From NCBI RefSeq assembly GCF_000283155.1, contig NW_004454216.1:10962600-11026599 (forward strand): DNA of 64,000 bases. Direction: 5' to 3'. The notes beneath the pieces were generated by a model. The model had not been told where the DNA came from. It saw only the letters and a list, made by a program, of their open reading frames with translations, and made no database searches. The position numbers and the translations under genes were made by a program. Of the stretch, positions 1 to 8,754 are shown one piece after another (positions within the stretch are counted from its first letter, which is position 1; the number at the start of each line of letters is the position of its first letter). The DNA comes from Ceratotherium simum simum. Taxonomy: Eukaryota; Chordata; Mammalia; Perissodactyla; Rhinocerotidae.

Positions 1-169
1 GGGTGAAAGGGATAATTCAGTACATGTGTGTGGTGATGGGTTGTAATTAGTATTTTGGTGGTGAACATGATGTAATCCATGCAGAAATAGAAGTACAATG
101 AGGTACACCTGAAATTTTTACAATGTCATAAACCAATGTTACTGCAATAAACAAAAAATTAAAAAAAAA
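1..169 (+). mobile_element. L1 LINE 3' end (3' UTR and poly-A)
   Basis: The sequence reads as the last part of an L1 3' UTR and ends in an A-rich tail at about 156-169. The same sequence occurs in reverse orientation at 20670-20830, including the AACATGATGTAAT and ATGTTACTGCAATAAACA-like words. The element continues beyond the left edge of the window, so its 5' end and age cannot be judged. No coding sequence is present. Confidence 0.85.
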
Positions 170-204
170 TCTCTTCTATAGATATTTTAATACATTATTC
201 CCTG

Positions 205-432
205 TTAATGTGAGGTTGGTCGGCCTGGGAATAGTCCTGTTTCTTTCAGGTAAATTTGGATTTGCCTGTTCAGATCCTTCCTGTATTGATCTTTCATTAA
301 CTTTGAGTGTGTAATGTTATCTTCCTCATGTCCAAGTTCTTGGGGGACTACCTCACTGTGGCCTCGAATTCTGACTATATTAAGACTGGCTAATGGCATA
401 GTGTTCTCAAGGTCATGGAGTGACATATATTT
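205..432 (-). CDS. exon-like reading frame, possible terminal coding exon or pseudogene
   Basis: I do not recognise this protein. On the minus strand an open frame of about 75 codons ends with TAA at 207-205. Its composition is unlike the low-complexity frames elsewhere: it is rich in charged and polar residues, with a predicted helical, basic stretch (KDQYRKDLNRQIQIYL) and a short hydrophilic C-terminus ending in GRPTSH. Just upstream, the minus strand shows a T-run followed by TTTAG at 437-433, which fits a splice acceptor with the exon starting at 432; the in-frame TAG at 435-433 would then be intronic. An ATTAAA variant polyadenylation signal lies at 191-186, about 14 nt past the stop. 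These features suit the last exon of a minus-strand gene, or a copy of one. It overlaps no repeat I recognise. The frame is short and AT-rich sequence can supply such signals by chance, so this is a candidate only. Confidence 0.3.
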   Translation of the reverse strand, partial: KYMSLHDLENTMPLASLNIVRIRGHSEVVPQELGHEEDNITHSKLMKDQYRKDLNRQIQIYLKETGLFPGRPTSH

Positions 433-1082
433 CTAAATCCTCAAAAAATTAATAGGTTAAAAGTTAATTTCTGTCTAAGATATCAAACCAATTGCTGAAC
501 TAGGTGCAGTATCCTGTGTTCTCCCTTCTGGGTCCTGATGCATGCTACAAATCTGCTACCGTTTGCACAGAAGTAGTTGAGAAGATCTTTGTATTGTCCT
601 TAACAATCAGGGTACTCTGAAACTTATCAGACACCCAAAGTACTGCCTCACTTCTTCCTCATTTTTGACATGCAACAAGTGCACACAACAGAGGGAACAA
701 AGCATTGGATTTTCACAAAGAACAAATCACGTTCCCCATGGGATCTTGAGCTGATAGGGTCATGAGTGTGGCCCTTCAATTAGTCAGCTCTTTAGGGGTG
801 GTGGCAATGCTATTTCAACATTCTCCTTGTTTAGCATCTCTAGGTAACCATGGAACCGGTCATGGGGCCCACTTTCAAGACAGCAGCTCCAAGTTTTCCA
901 TCAGTGTCTCCAGAGGCGAGGAGAGTCACATAGGTGGGTGGTATCTCACTTGTTGTTTAATAAAGCTCCAAAAATCTTTCACATACAATCAGCTTGTATC
1001 ACCCGTGGTCACTCCTTCCTGTTACTTAAGAACTATAGCCTTCACTCTTTTATACTTAACCTTGTACACTATACTTACAGGC
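433..1082. other. unassigned sequence
   Basis: Nothing recognisable was found. A 112-codon plus-strand frame at 762-1100 has no domain-like composition and runs into the MIR that follows. If 205-432 is a terminal exon, this would be intron. Confidence 0.5.
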
Positions 1083-1300
1083 AGTATCATAGAGTGGTAA
1101 AGAGTATGGATTCCAAAATAAGACTGACTTCATAGCTTGCTCTGCCATCTAAAAGGCTTGTGCCTCAATTTCCTCATTTGTCAAATAGGGATTAACATAG
1201 GACTTGTCATAAAGTTTTTGTAACTATTAAATGAGTTAATGCCTGATACTTAGGATAGTGCATGGCATATGATAAGCATTATATAAATTTTATTTGACTA
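1083..1300 (+). repeat. MIR SINE
   Basis: The order of motifs is that of a sense MIR: a CATAGAGTGGTAAAGAGTATGGA head derived from tRNA, the CTCAATTTCCTCATTTGTCAAATAGGG-like core, TAAATGAGTTAATGC, then the GTGCATGGCATATGATAAGCATTATA tail. It is strongly diverged, as expected for this ancient family. Confidence 0.8.
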
Positions 1301-1950
1301 TTTTTAACATCACTTACATTACCATCTCTGTGGCTGTGCCTTTATGATTTTTTCCTGATGATTCTATCCCATTGTCTTCATAATTTCATATATGTTTGCC
1401 AAGAAGATTTTCCAATTTCTGGTTTGGAAAACATGTTCATCATAATTAAAGAAAATATACTTCTGAAATAGTACTACTGTTCAATTTCCCTAACCTTAAA
1501 TGCCAGCTGCAGAGTCCCCCAGCAGGAAATACCTCTTGATGCCTCCTAGTCCCTAGCACTCTGCTCCTCTTTTGTGTCTTGGCCCATAAAGAGCCAATTT
1601 TAGCTCAAAGTCAAGTCTCAAACGTCAAACAATGAGTATGTTTTTAAAAACATCACAAAAAGATACTCAGCAACCTTATCCAAGTTCCTTTGCTTCTAGA
1701 TCATGCACTCTTGCCAGATTAATGAGGCTTTTTAAATTCCACTGTCATTTTCATTTTGGCTCTTCTCAGGATAACTAGACTTCTGGTCATTAAAAATCAT
1801 TTTCAGAAAAACTGTATTATAGCAGAGATCATTGTTACTTTAATATAATAAGCTAGTCTATCTAGTAAGTCACATGAGATTCATTACTTTTCAAGTGTTG
1901 CTTTCATTATTCAAAATATTGAAAGAAGACAAGCTTGTTAAAGAGGTAAC
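1301..1950. other. unassigned sequence
   Basis: AT-rich unique-looking sequence. No gene, RNA or repeat was recognised. Confidence 0.5.
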
Positions 1951-2480
1951 ATTTTCAGCTATCCATTGCTGTATAATAAACCACCTCAAAATTTAGTGGC
2001 TTATAATAACAGCCATATTAATATCTCTCATGTATCTTGAGGTTGACTGGAATCAGCTGGATGGTTCTTCTGTTCCTTAGGATATTGGCTATGTCTGCAG
2101 CTGTCTGGGGGCTCAACTCTGCTAGAACATCCAAGATGGCTCCCTCTCAGGCTGGCGGTTGGTACCGGCTGTCCACTGGGAGCTTATCCTGGGCTGTAGA
2201 CCAAAGCACCTCAGGTCTCATGCTGCTTATAGCTTGACAGCTGGGTTTTCAAAAGGAAGATCACAACAGTGAGTGTCCAAGAGGAAAGGAATGGAAGCTG
2301 TTAGTCTTTTTAAGGCCTGGATTCAGAAGTCCCAGAACATTCTATTGGTCAAAGCAGTCACGGAAGCAGCTCAGATTCAAAGGGAGGGGATATAACTCTA
2401 TCTCTTCCTGTGAGGAGTGGCATGCAGTGCAGGGAGGGGAGAAATTCCAGGGGCCATCTTTGGATACTGGCTAACATGGT
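1951..2480 (-). mobile_element. MaLR (MLT1-like) solo LTR
   Basis: Read on the plus strand the segment starts with CTATCCATTGCTGTATAATAAACCACC and AAATTTAGTGGCTTATAATAACA, then has AAGATGGCTCCCTCTCAGGCTGGCGGTTGG, ATTCTATTGGTCAAAGCAGTCAC and AGGGAGGGG, in the order of an antisense MLT1-type LTR. No internal proviral region is attached, so it would be a solo LTR. The 66-codon frame at 2037-2237 is a by-product. The MaLR assignment is reasonably firm; the subfamily is not. Confidence 0.6.
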
Positions 2481-2604
2481 AACCAAAATCATCCTCTTCC
2501 CCTCAGATTTCCTCTGTCTGTTGATGGACAGCAAATGGAATAAGAATTGAGAGTAGTTGAAAAGACAAAATAAGTTAAGAATAATGTCTTTAAATTTTAT
2601 TAAA

Positions 2605-2745
2605 ACAGAGTAGAAAGAAATATGATCTTGGAATCAGAACATTGGGGTTCTAATCCAGGCTCTATAATTTATAAGCTAATATGACCTAGAACAATTCGCT
2701 TAAACTGAATATGTCAGATTATTCTCTTACAAAATCAGACTGAGG
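2605..2745 (+). repeat. MIR SINE fragment
   Basis: A diverged sense MIR: TCTTGGAATCAGAACATTGGGGTTCTAATCCAGGCTCTA followed by TATGACCTAGAACAATTCGCTTAAACTGAATATGTCAGATTATTCTCTTACAAAATCAGACTGAGG, which follows the consensus order from box B into the core. Confidence 0.7.
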
Positions 2746-3164
2746 AAAAACAGGCAAAAAACTGACCCTGAGAAGGAAAGTAAAATAACTGATAAACAGC
2801 CAACACGTGACCTTCAAAGGGAAAATCATTCATCAGACTTAGGAAGACAAACTCAGTGTCTCAGTATAGTTCCAGGATACTCTCAGCTTCTTCTGACAGT
2901 TGTCATAACCACAAAACACAAAAGCCACATCGTTGGGTCAGTTCCCCTGTAAGGCCAAAGATAAAAGGCAAAAGTCTCCCAGATGGACTGAGGACCTGGG
3001 ATGCAGGCACAGGTCAGACAGCAGTCAGAGCTAAAGAGATTAGTGTAGTTCTTCTGGTCTCTCTGCTTCCTTATCCAGATTTTCTGAATTAATAAGCAAT
3101 TCTAATTTGAATTTTTCAACCCTAGTTCTACACCAAAACTGCCTGTGGAACTTAAAAAAATGTA
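2746..3164. other. unassigned sequence
   Basis: No feature was recognised. A 78-codon frame at 2856-3092 has no family resemblance. Confidence 0.45.
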
Positions 3165-3402
3165 AGTCCACACTGTGCATGCTATTCCTCCTATCTGGAA
3201 CACCCTTTTCTCCTGGTTAATTCCAATTCATTCTCTTAAGTCTCAGCTCAGAAGTCACCTCCTCTAAAAGGGCTTCCCAGAGACCCTCTCAACCCAGGTT
3301 AGACTCTGTATCCCTCTTTTGTGTTCCTATAGATGATCATATTTTAATATGTCCTCTTTTCTTGTTTCTCTCATTCAGTATACTGTGAAGCCAATTCCTA
3401 AG
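3165..3402 (+). repeat. L2 LINE 3' end
   Basis: It contains the well-known L2 3' block in sense order: ATGCTATTCCTCCTATCTGGAACACCC, then TCTCAGCTCAGAAGTCACCTCCTCTAAAAGGGCTTCCC, a CTCTTTTGTGTTCCTATAGA word, and TTTCTCTCATTCAGTATACTGTGAAG at the end. Only the 3' UTR survives. Confidence 0.75.
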
Positions 3403-3437
3403 GCCTACCACAGTGCCACCATCTTCCACCACCAAGA

Positions 3438-3494
3438 CAGATGATAGGTAGATAGACAGACAGACTGACAGATAGATAGATAGATAGATAGACA
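3438..3494. repeat. (GATA/GACA)n microsatellite
   Basis: A run of four-base units switches between GATA and GACA (about 14 units, with a few interruptions). It borders the purine tract that begins at 3501. Confidence 0.9.
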
Positions 3495-3500
3495 ATGGGT

Positions 3501-3608
3501 GGAAAGAAGAAAAGGAAGGAGGGAGGGAGAGAGGGAGGGAGGGAGGGAGGGAGGAAGGAAGGAAGGAAGGAAGGGAGGAAGGAAGGAAGGGAGGAAGGGA
3601 AGGAAGGA
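3501..3608 (+). repeat. 108-nt uninterrupted purine tract, (GGGA/GGAA)n
   Basis: Every base from 3501 to 3608 is A or G. The left part is GGGA-based and contains more than four adjacent GGG runs separated by single A residues (3521-3553), which meets the G-quadruplex motif. The right part is GGAA-based. Mirror symmetry of the homopurine run also permits intramolecular triplex. The overlapping frames on both strands are by-products of the repeat. Confidence 0.95.
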
Positions 3609-3889
3609 CAATCACATGCCCAGCTTCTTTCTAACATCTCCAATACACACACTTACACCCTGGCCCCCTACCAAAAGATTCTAAATCAGTGGATATATAT
3701 TTTTATAGATTCTAATCCTGAAGTATAGTCAAGGTTGCTATTTATTGCTTTACACTTGACAAGCAAAAAATCAGCTTGTACCAGCACAAAAATCCTATAT
3801 TGATCCAAATGCTGGGCAATGAACTCCAGAGTAGGAATACTATGTGTTTCTCCTGCCCTAGAAATAGAACCAAGGGAAATAACTAAAAT
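3609..3889. other. unassigned sequence
   Basis: Short unique-looking stretch between the purine tract and a MIR. No feature was seen. Confidence 0.5.
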
Positions 3890-4065
3890 TTTTTGAGCAT
3901 TTATTGTGTGTCAAGCACTGTTCCAAATGTCCTAAATATATTTTACTCTCACTGTAACAACAACAACCCTATCTTACTATCTCCATTTTTGCTGACAAGG
4001 AAATTGAGGGACGGTACAGAGAGAACAAGTAATTCAGGTCAGGTAGTAGATAGAACCTGGCACAG
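3890..4065 (-). repeat. MIR SINE
   Basis: In the plus direction the antisense MIR signature is clear: GAGCATTTATTGTGTGTCAAGCACTGTTCC, then the TCTCCATTTTTGCTGACAAGGAAATTGAGG block and a fading TAGTAGATAGAACCTGG end. Confidence 0.8.
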
Positions 4066-4405
4066 AAAAATAACCATAGCAGCAACTGTGCCCCTGCCAA
4101 TTTCTCTGTATACTGCTCAGAACAGGACTATGCACAGGTTGATGACCAATGAATATTTATCAGCAGCAGCATGAGGCTTACCTTGTCTCCTTTCGTAGTC
4201 AAAAAACATAAAAGTGTGTGTAAATGATTAAACCACAAAAACCATTAAGGCAACAGGTGGATAGGCAATTACAGTGGGCAGGAGATGGAATATGAAATAA
4301 TACAGCAGAAAAAGGTAAAGATTAAGTTGAGTAAAATGTTTTCTAAGCAATAGATGAGACACTTTCAAGGAGCATCCATGTGGATGTTCTTTCCTTCCTG
4401 CCAAA
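4066..4405. other. unassigned sequence
   Basis: No gene or repeat was recognised. Confidence 0.45.
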
Positions 4406-4414
4406 ATCCAGTGG

Positions 4415-4585
4415 CAGGGCCAACTTCATGTGTACAACTTGTGGAGTTGCAGGGGCCCGTGTTTAGAAGGGTCCTCTTGGTTTAATGCTCTGCTGTCACT
4501 ATCTTGAACGTTTTGATAATTTTGGAACAAAGATCCACCCATTTTCATTTTGCACTTCGCTCCACAAATTATGTAGCTGATCCTG
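4415..4585. mobile_element. hAT-like non-autonomous DNA transposon (MITE)
   Basis: The element opens with CAGGGCCAAC and closes with GCTGATCCTG, diverged terminal inverted repeats of the CAGGRCCGGC type. The interior has GGTTTAATGCTCTGCTGTCACTATCTTGAA and TTTTCATTTTGCACTTCGCTCCACAAATTATGTAGC, which I recognise as an old mammalian hAT-like family. The flanks TCCAGTGG (4407-4414) and TCTAGGTG (4586-4593) are a plausible decayed 8-bp target duplication. The family name is not assigned. Confidence 0.55.
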
Positions 4586-4648
4586 TCTAGGTGGTTCTGT
4601 CAAGCCCCTCACCTCACAGCGATAGGTAAAGGAGATGTTTTGTAATAG

Positions 4649-4987
4649 GTGGCTACAGCCAACATGTTTGCAGAAATGGAGGAAGTTGCTCAAATATCTG
4701 TAATAACAAATGAGAAGCGAATTGTTAGACTCACAGAAATACAGACACGGTCTTGGAAATCCTTGTAATCAGTATATCAGTCTTAAATCAAGGGAGCGAC
4801 AAGGCTGACATGAAGCAGATTAGAGAGGCAAGTACAGGCCCAGCATGAGAATACAGAAGTGGATCAACGCACAACAGTGAAAAAGGACGGTGAGGAAACA
4901 GACATGGATGAAAATCAGAAGGGCAATATATCAGCAGAAGCGGCAGAGTGTTTTTTCACAACCTCTGGAAAAATAAATCGGCAATAA
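4649..4987 (+). pseudogene. coding-like frame with three stops, possible decayed gene copy
   Basis: I cannot name a parent gene. One plus-strand frame (GTG at 4649, final TAA at 4985-4987) spans 113 codons and is broken only by TAA at 4766, TAA at 4784 and TGA at 4811, clustered within 48 nt. The two flanking parts look coding: the first reads MFAEMEEVAQISVITNEKRI, and the second is acidic and polar with DGEETDMDENQKGNISAEAA and ends in a TAA within an AATAAA-rich context (AAAATAAATCGGCAATAAAT). Both halves share the same frame, which argues for point decay rather than chance joining. It begins 64 nt after the hAT-like element. Alternatives are an unrecognised transposon remnant or chance. 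Confidence 0.25.
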
Positions 4988-5570
4988 ATATTTATCAGGA
5001 TATCATTTTTAACTGTGTTTATGCTTAAGTGAACTGCTTAGTAATCTGAATGTAATTAATTTTATGATGTGACTTCAGTCATTCTCAATTAATCATTGTT
5101 GATGTCTTTGTAAACTATTGAGTTAAGAAGAACCCCTTCCAGAATTGTTAGTCAAAGGAAAGTAACTGGATATTCGTGCTGACGTTCATATTGCTCAGGG
5201 GGGAGAGATGAGGCAAGAACATAATATTGAATGATCTTATGCAGACTTCATCCTAAGTAAGCTAGCTGCTGAGGACATTCAGTGGGAAGAAATAAGTGCT
5301 CAAAATAATCATACAGTTAAGCCACATTCTAATCAAGGAGCAAACAGATGGACACATTAAAGAAAATATAATTTATACGATCACACAGATATACGTCCAG
5401 AATTGTATCCATGAGTATGACTCAGCGCGGTGCTCTGACACACTGCTTTATGCTGCATCCTTGTTCTTTCACAGGTGGATGTGTGCCTCACCCCTAGAAC
5501 TCCACCCTGATCCTCCCGAACACCTATGAACTAGTTCATTTGTTTAAAAGACTATCCTTTCCCCACTGAA
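4988..5570. other. unassigned sequence
   Basis: No feature was recognised. The 77-codon frame at 5296-5529 has no detectable family. Confidence 0.45.
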
Positions 5571-5574
5571 TTGG

Positions 5575-7195
5575 GATATTTGCATGCCAAAAAAATATGA
5601 AGCTCAACCTTTACCTCACACCATATGCAAAAATTAACTCAAAATGGTCATGACCTAAATGTAAAATCTAAAACTATAAAACTTCTAGGAAAAAAATATG
5701 GTAGTGACCTTGGGTTAAACAAAGATTTCTTAAGTAAGATCACAAATAGTACAAACTCTAAAAAAAGAAAAATGATAAATTGGGTTTGATTAAAATTAAA
5801 ATATTTTACTCTTCAAAAAACACTGATAAGAAAATGAAAAGACAAGCCACCAACTAGGATAAAATATAAACAGATATCTTATAACAGGCTTTATTTAGAC
5901 TACATAAAGGACTCTTGAACTCGATAATAAGGTAAACAAATTGTCAAAAAATAATGGGCAAAATGTTTAAATAGATACTTCACTAAGGAAAATATTTAGA
6001 TGGCTAGTAAGCACATGAAGGATGCTCAACATTATTAGTAACAGGAAGATGAAAATTAAAACTTAAATGAAATACTACTAGACCCTCACAAAAATGGTTG
6101 TATTAAAAGACTGACAAATATCAAGTTTTGGTGAGGATGTGGAGCAACTGGAACTCTCATATACTGGGAAAGAAAAATAGACATTTTTGCTTTTAGCCAT
6201 TTTGGAAAACAGTTTGGCAGGTTTTTTTTTTGTTACACTAAGTATATACTTATTATATGATCCAGCAATTCCACTTTTAGAAATTTACCAAGGAGAAATG
6301 AAAACATATGTCTACACAAAGACTACTTCATAGCAATTTTACTCATAATTGCCAAAAACTGGAAAGAACTCAAATGTCCATCAACTTGTGAATGGATGAG
6401 TAAACTGTGGTATATCCATACAAAGGAATACTACTCAGCAATAAAAACAAACTACTGATACACAGCCAGCCCTGGTGGTCTAGTGGTTAACATTTGGTGC
6501 TCTCACTCAGGTTCCTTTCTCAGTTAAGGAACCACACCACCGTCTGTTAGTTGTCATACTGTGGTGGCTGCATGTTGCTGTGATGCTGAAAGCTATGCTA
6601 CTGATATTTCAAATACCAGCCAGGTCACCCACGGTGGACAGGTTTCAGCGGAGCTTCCAGACTAAGACAGACTAGGAAGAAGGACCTGGCCACCCACTTC
6701 TAAAAAAAATTGGCCATGAAAACCCTATGAATAGCAGTGGAGCATTGTCTGATATGGCACTGGAAGGTGAGAAGATGGCACAAAAAGACTGGGCAGGGTT
6801 CCACTCTGCTGTACACAGGGTCTCTATGAGTTGGAATCAACTGGACGGCATTAACAATAAACTGACACATACAACAGCATAGACGAATCTCAAAAGTAGT
6901 ATGCTCAATGAAAGAAGCCAGACACAAAAGATTTCATACTCTATAGTTCCATTCATATGGAATTCTTAAAAAGGCAGACAACAAATATAGAAATCAGATG
7001 GGCTAGACGTTGAAGGAGAAGATTGACTGAAAAGTGTCAGGAAGAAACTCTTTGGGACAATGGAAATATTCTATATGATGATTGTGGTGGCTACACAACT
7101 GTGCATATTTGTTAAAAATCATTGAATTGTACATTTAAATGAATTTTAACTTATGCAAATAACCCTCCAATAAAGCTGACCCCCAAAAAAGTCTC
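5575..7195 (+). mobile_element. old L1 LINE, ORF2 3' half and 3' UTR, split by an ERE2
   Basis: The decayed reading frame follows the C-terminal half of L1 ORF2 in order: the CTCAAAATGGTCATGACCTAAATGTAAAATC block, GGCAAAATGTTTAAATAGATACTTCACTAAGG, GATGCTCAACATTATTAGT, TGTGGAGCAACTGGAACTCTCATATACTGG, TCCAGCAATTCCACTTTTAG, and AAATGTCCATCAACTTGTGAATGG up to TACTACTCAGCAATAAAAA at 6445. It then resumes after the inserted SINE with CATACAACAGCATAGACGAATCTCAAAAG and an L1 3' UTR ending at about 7195. Stops and indels throughout show it is dead. It is 5' truncated. Confidence 0.85.
6464..6857 (+). mobile_element. ERE2-type SINE inserted in L1
   Basis: About 394 bp. The head (GCCAGCCCTGGTGGTCTAGTGG) is the tRNA-derived ERE head. 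The body has GTTGCTGTGATGCTGAAAGC, GGACAGGTTTCAGCGGAGCTTCC, AGACTAGGAAGAAGGACCTGG and GTACACAGGGTCTCTATGAGTTGGAATC, and it ends in GACGGCATTAACAA. The L1 sequence is interrupted at AAACTACTGATACACA and resumes at AAACTGACACATACA, a worn target duplication. A second copy lies inverted at 53010-53414. The short minus-strand frame at 6700-6927 is a shadow. Confidence 0.85.
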
Positions 7196-8754
7196 TAGTC
7201 AATCATAATGCAGCAAATTTGTTGAACAGCTACATTATATAGAGTTGTGAACCTAAGTAAGATTATTTTTGCATTCATCTGTAAATTTTGCCAAGGTAAT
7301 AGCTTGCCTATTTATTGTTTCCAGTATCATTTTATAATCACATAAATTACATAAGTATTTTTGATGAAGCACATTCGCTTTGAAAAATATATGGTTTCAC
7401 TGAATCACAGATAGATTCCATAAAGGTGAAATATTGTTTTTGCACTGCCAGCATTTATTCAGCATATGGGTGGGGGGTGAACTTCCCGATTTCCATGTAT
7501 AAGATGTTGAAGTCATTTCATCCCTTCGGGACATCCACTGGTGGTGATTGTTTATCCAAGTGGCTGCTGCCCAGATAAATTTAGCAAAATCTAAATGCTT
7601 AAAGTTCATATTGATTCATTGTTTGGTGCTTGTGGATAAAAATTTGCCTGCAAAATCTCTTTTCTCCAAAAACTCACATTTCAGATGAGGGGATATCTGA
7701 AAGCCCAGATGCTCGTTTCCTGCTTCTTCTAACTCATCTGTGTCCAGATTTACGTAGATGCTGACAGGAGTCTGGAATACCAGACTCTGAAAAACAGTAT
7801 CTTAAAAACTGACTTTTAAAGAATTGATTGAACTCTAAACCTAAAGAAAATACTTTTTTCATTCACTTTTCCAAATGTATCTTTTTAAAGTGACGTGGAT
7901 AAAAGATAACCTCTTTCAAAGTTCAGCACAGAAAATAATAAATGTAAGAAAATAATGAGAATTGTGTAGTGCTTTCTGCTTAAAAATGCCTTTTTTGTGC
8001 ATTATCTCAGATCAAATCAAACCACCACAGAAATCAGCCATGGTTTAAGATTAACTCCACAGAAATATTTTTTCCTTTGAATATAGAACATCTCTAGGAA
8101 GTTTCCTAACACCTGACCAACCCCGAGACAGCTCAGCACAATACACACCTCACTGCACAGATGACATGTGTCGTTCACATAAAACCTTCGTGCATCACTT
8201 CCACACACGGAATGCAAAAAGAAGGACCAGACCTCTCTGGTTGTTAGTGGGAAGACACTTAACAAGGGCTTTTTAAAAATCAATTAAACTCATGTCATTC
8301 CTAATACAACCAAGTTCCTACTGTTTCAGAAGAACTAATATCTCAAAGTGAAACATTTTTGGCACAGCCAAATCTAGAGCACACTTTCAGTCTCCACTCC
8401 CTGGATTTCTTCCAGGAGGAAAGTCGATTTGCTTGACTGAAAATGATGAGATGCCACTGGGCACACAGACACAGACTTTAGGAAGTCAGCTCCATGAAGA
8501 ATGATGAAGCAGGAAAAATTGCCATTGGGGATGCATAAAAGGAGATAGTGGGGTGCACTACAAGAACTTGGAAATAAGGTGAGTTTCAAACAATTAAATT
8601 AATAGCAATTCACATTTTCATAAAGTAGTGGTAAACCAAATGATTATCTGTTAAATGATAAAGAGTTTAGACACATGTAGAACTCTAATCAGGGTAGTCT
8701 ATTTATTTTATCCCTTTTTCCTCCTTTTTTAAAAAAAGAATTTAAGGTAGCACA
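7196..8754. other. unassigned sequence
   Basis: About 1.5 kb with no recognisable repeat. Minus-strand frames at 7397-7609, 8017-8283 and 8374-8589 show no family signature. It may hold unique intronic or intergenic DNA. Confidence 0.45.

Noticed and set aside
3337..3728. Several frames of 61-92 codons on both strands
   Set aside because: All are translations of the GATA and purine simple repeats (Pro/Ser/Leu or Glu/Gly/Lys runs).
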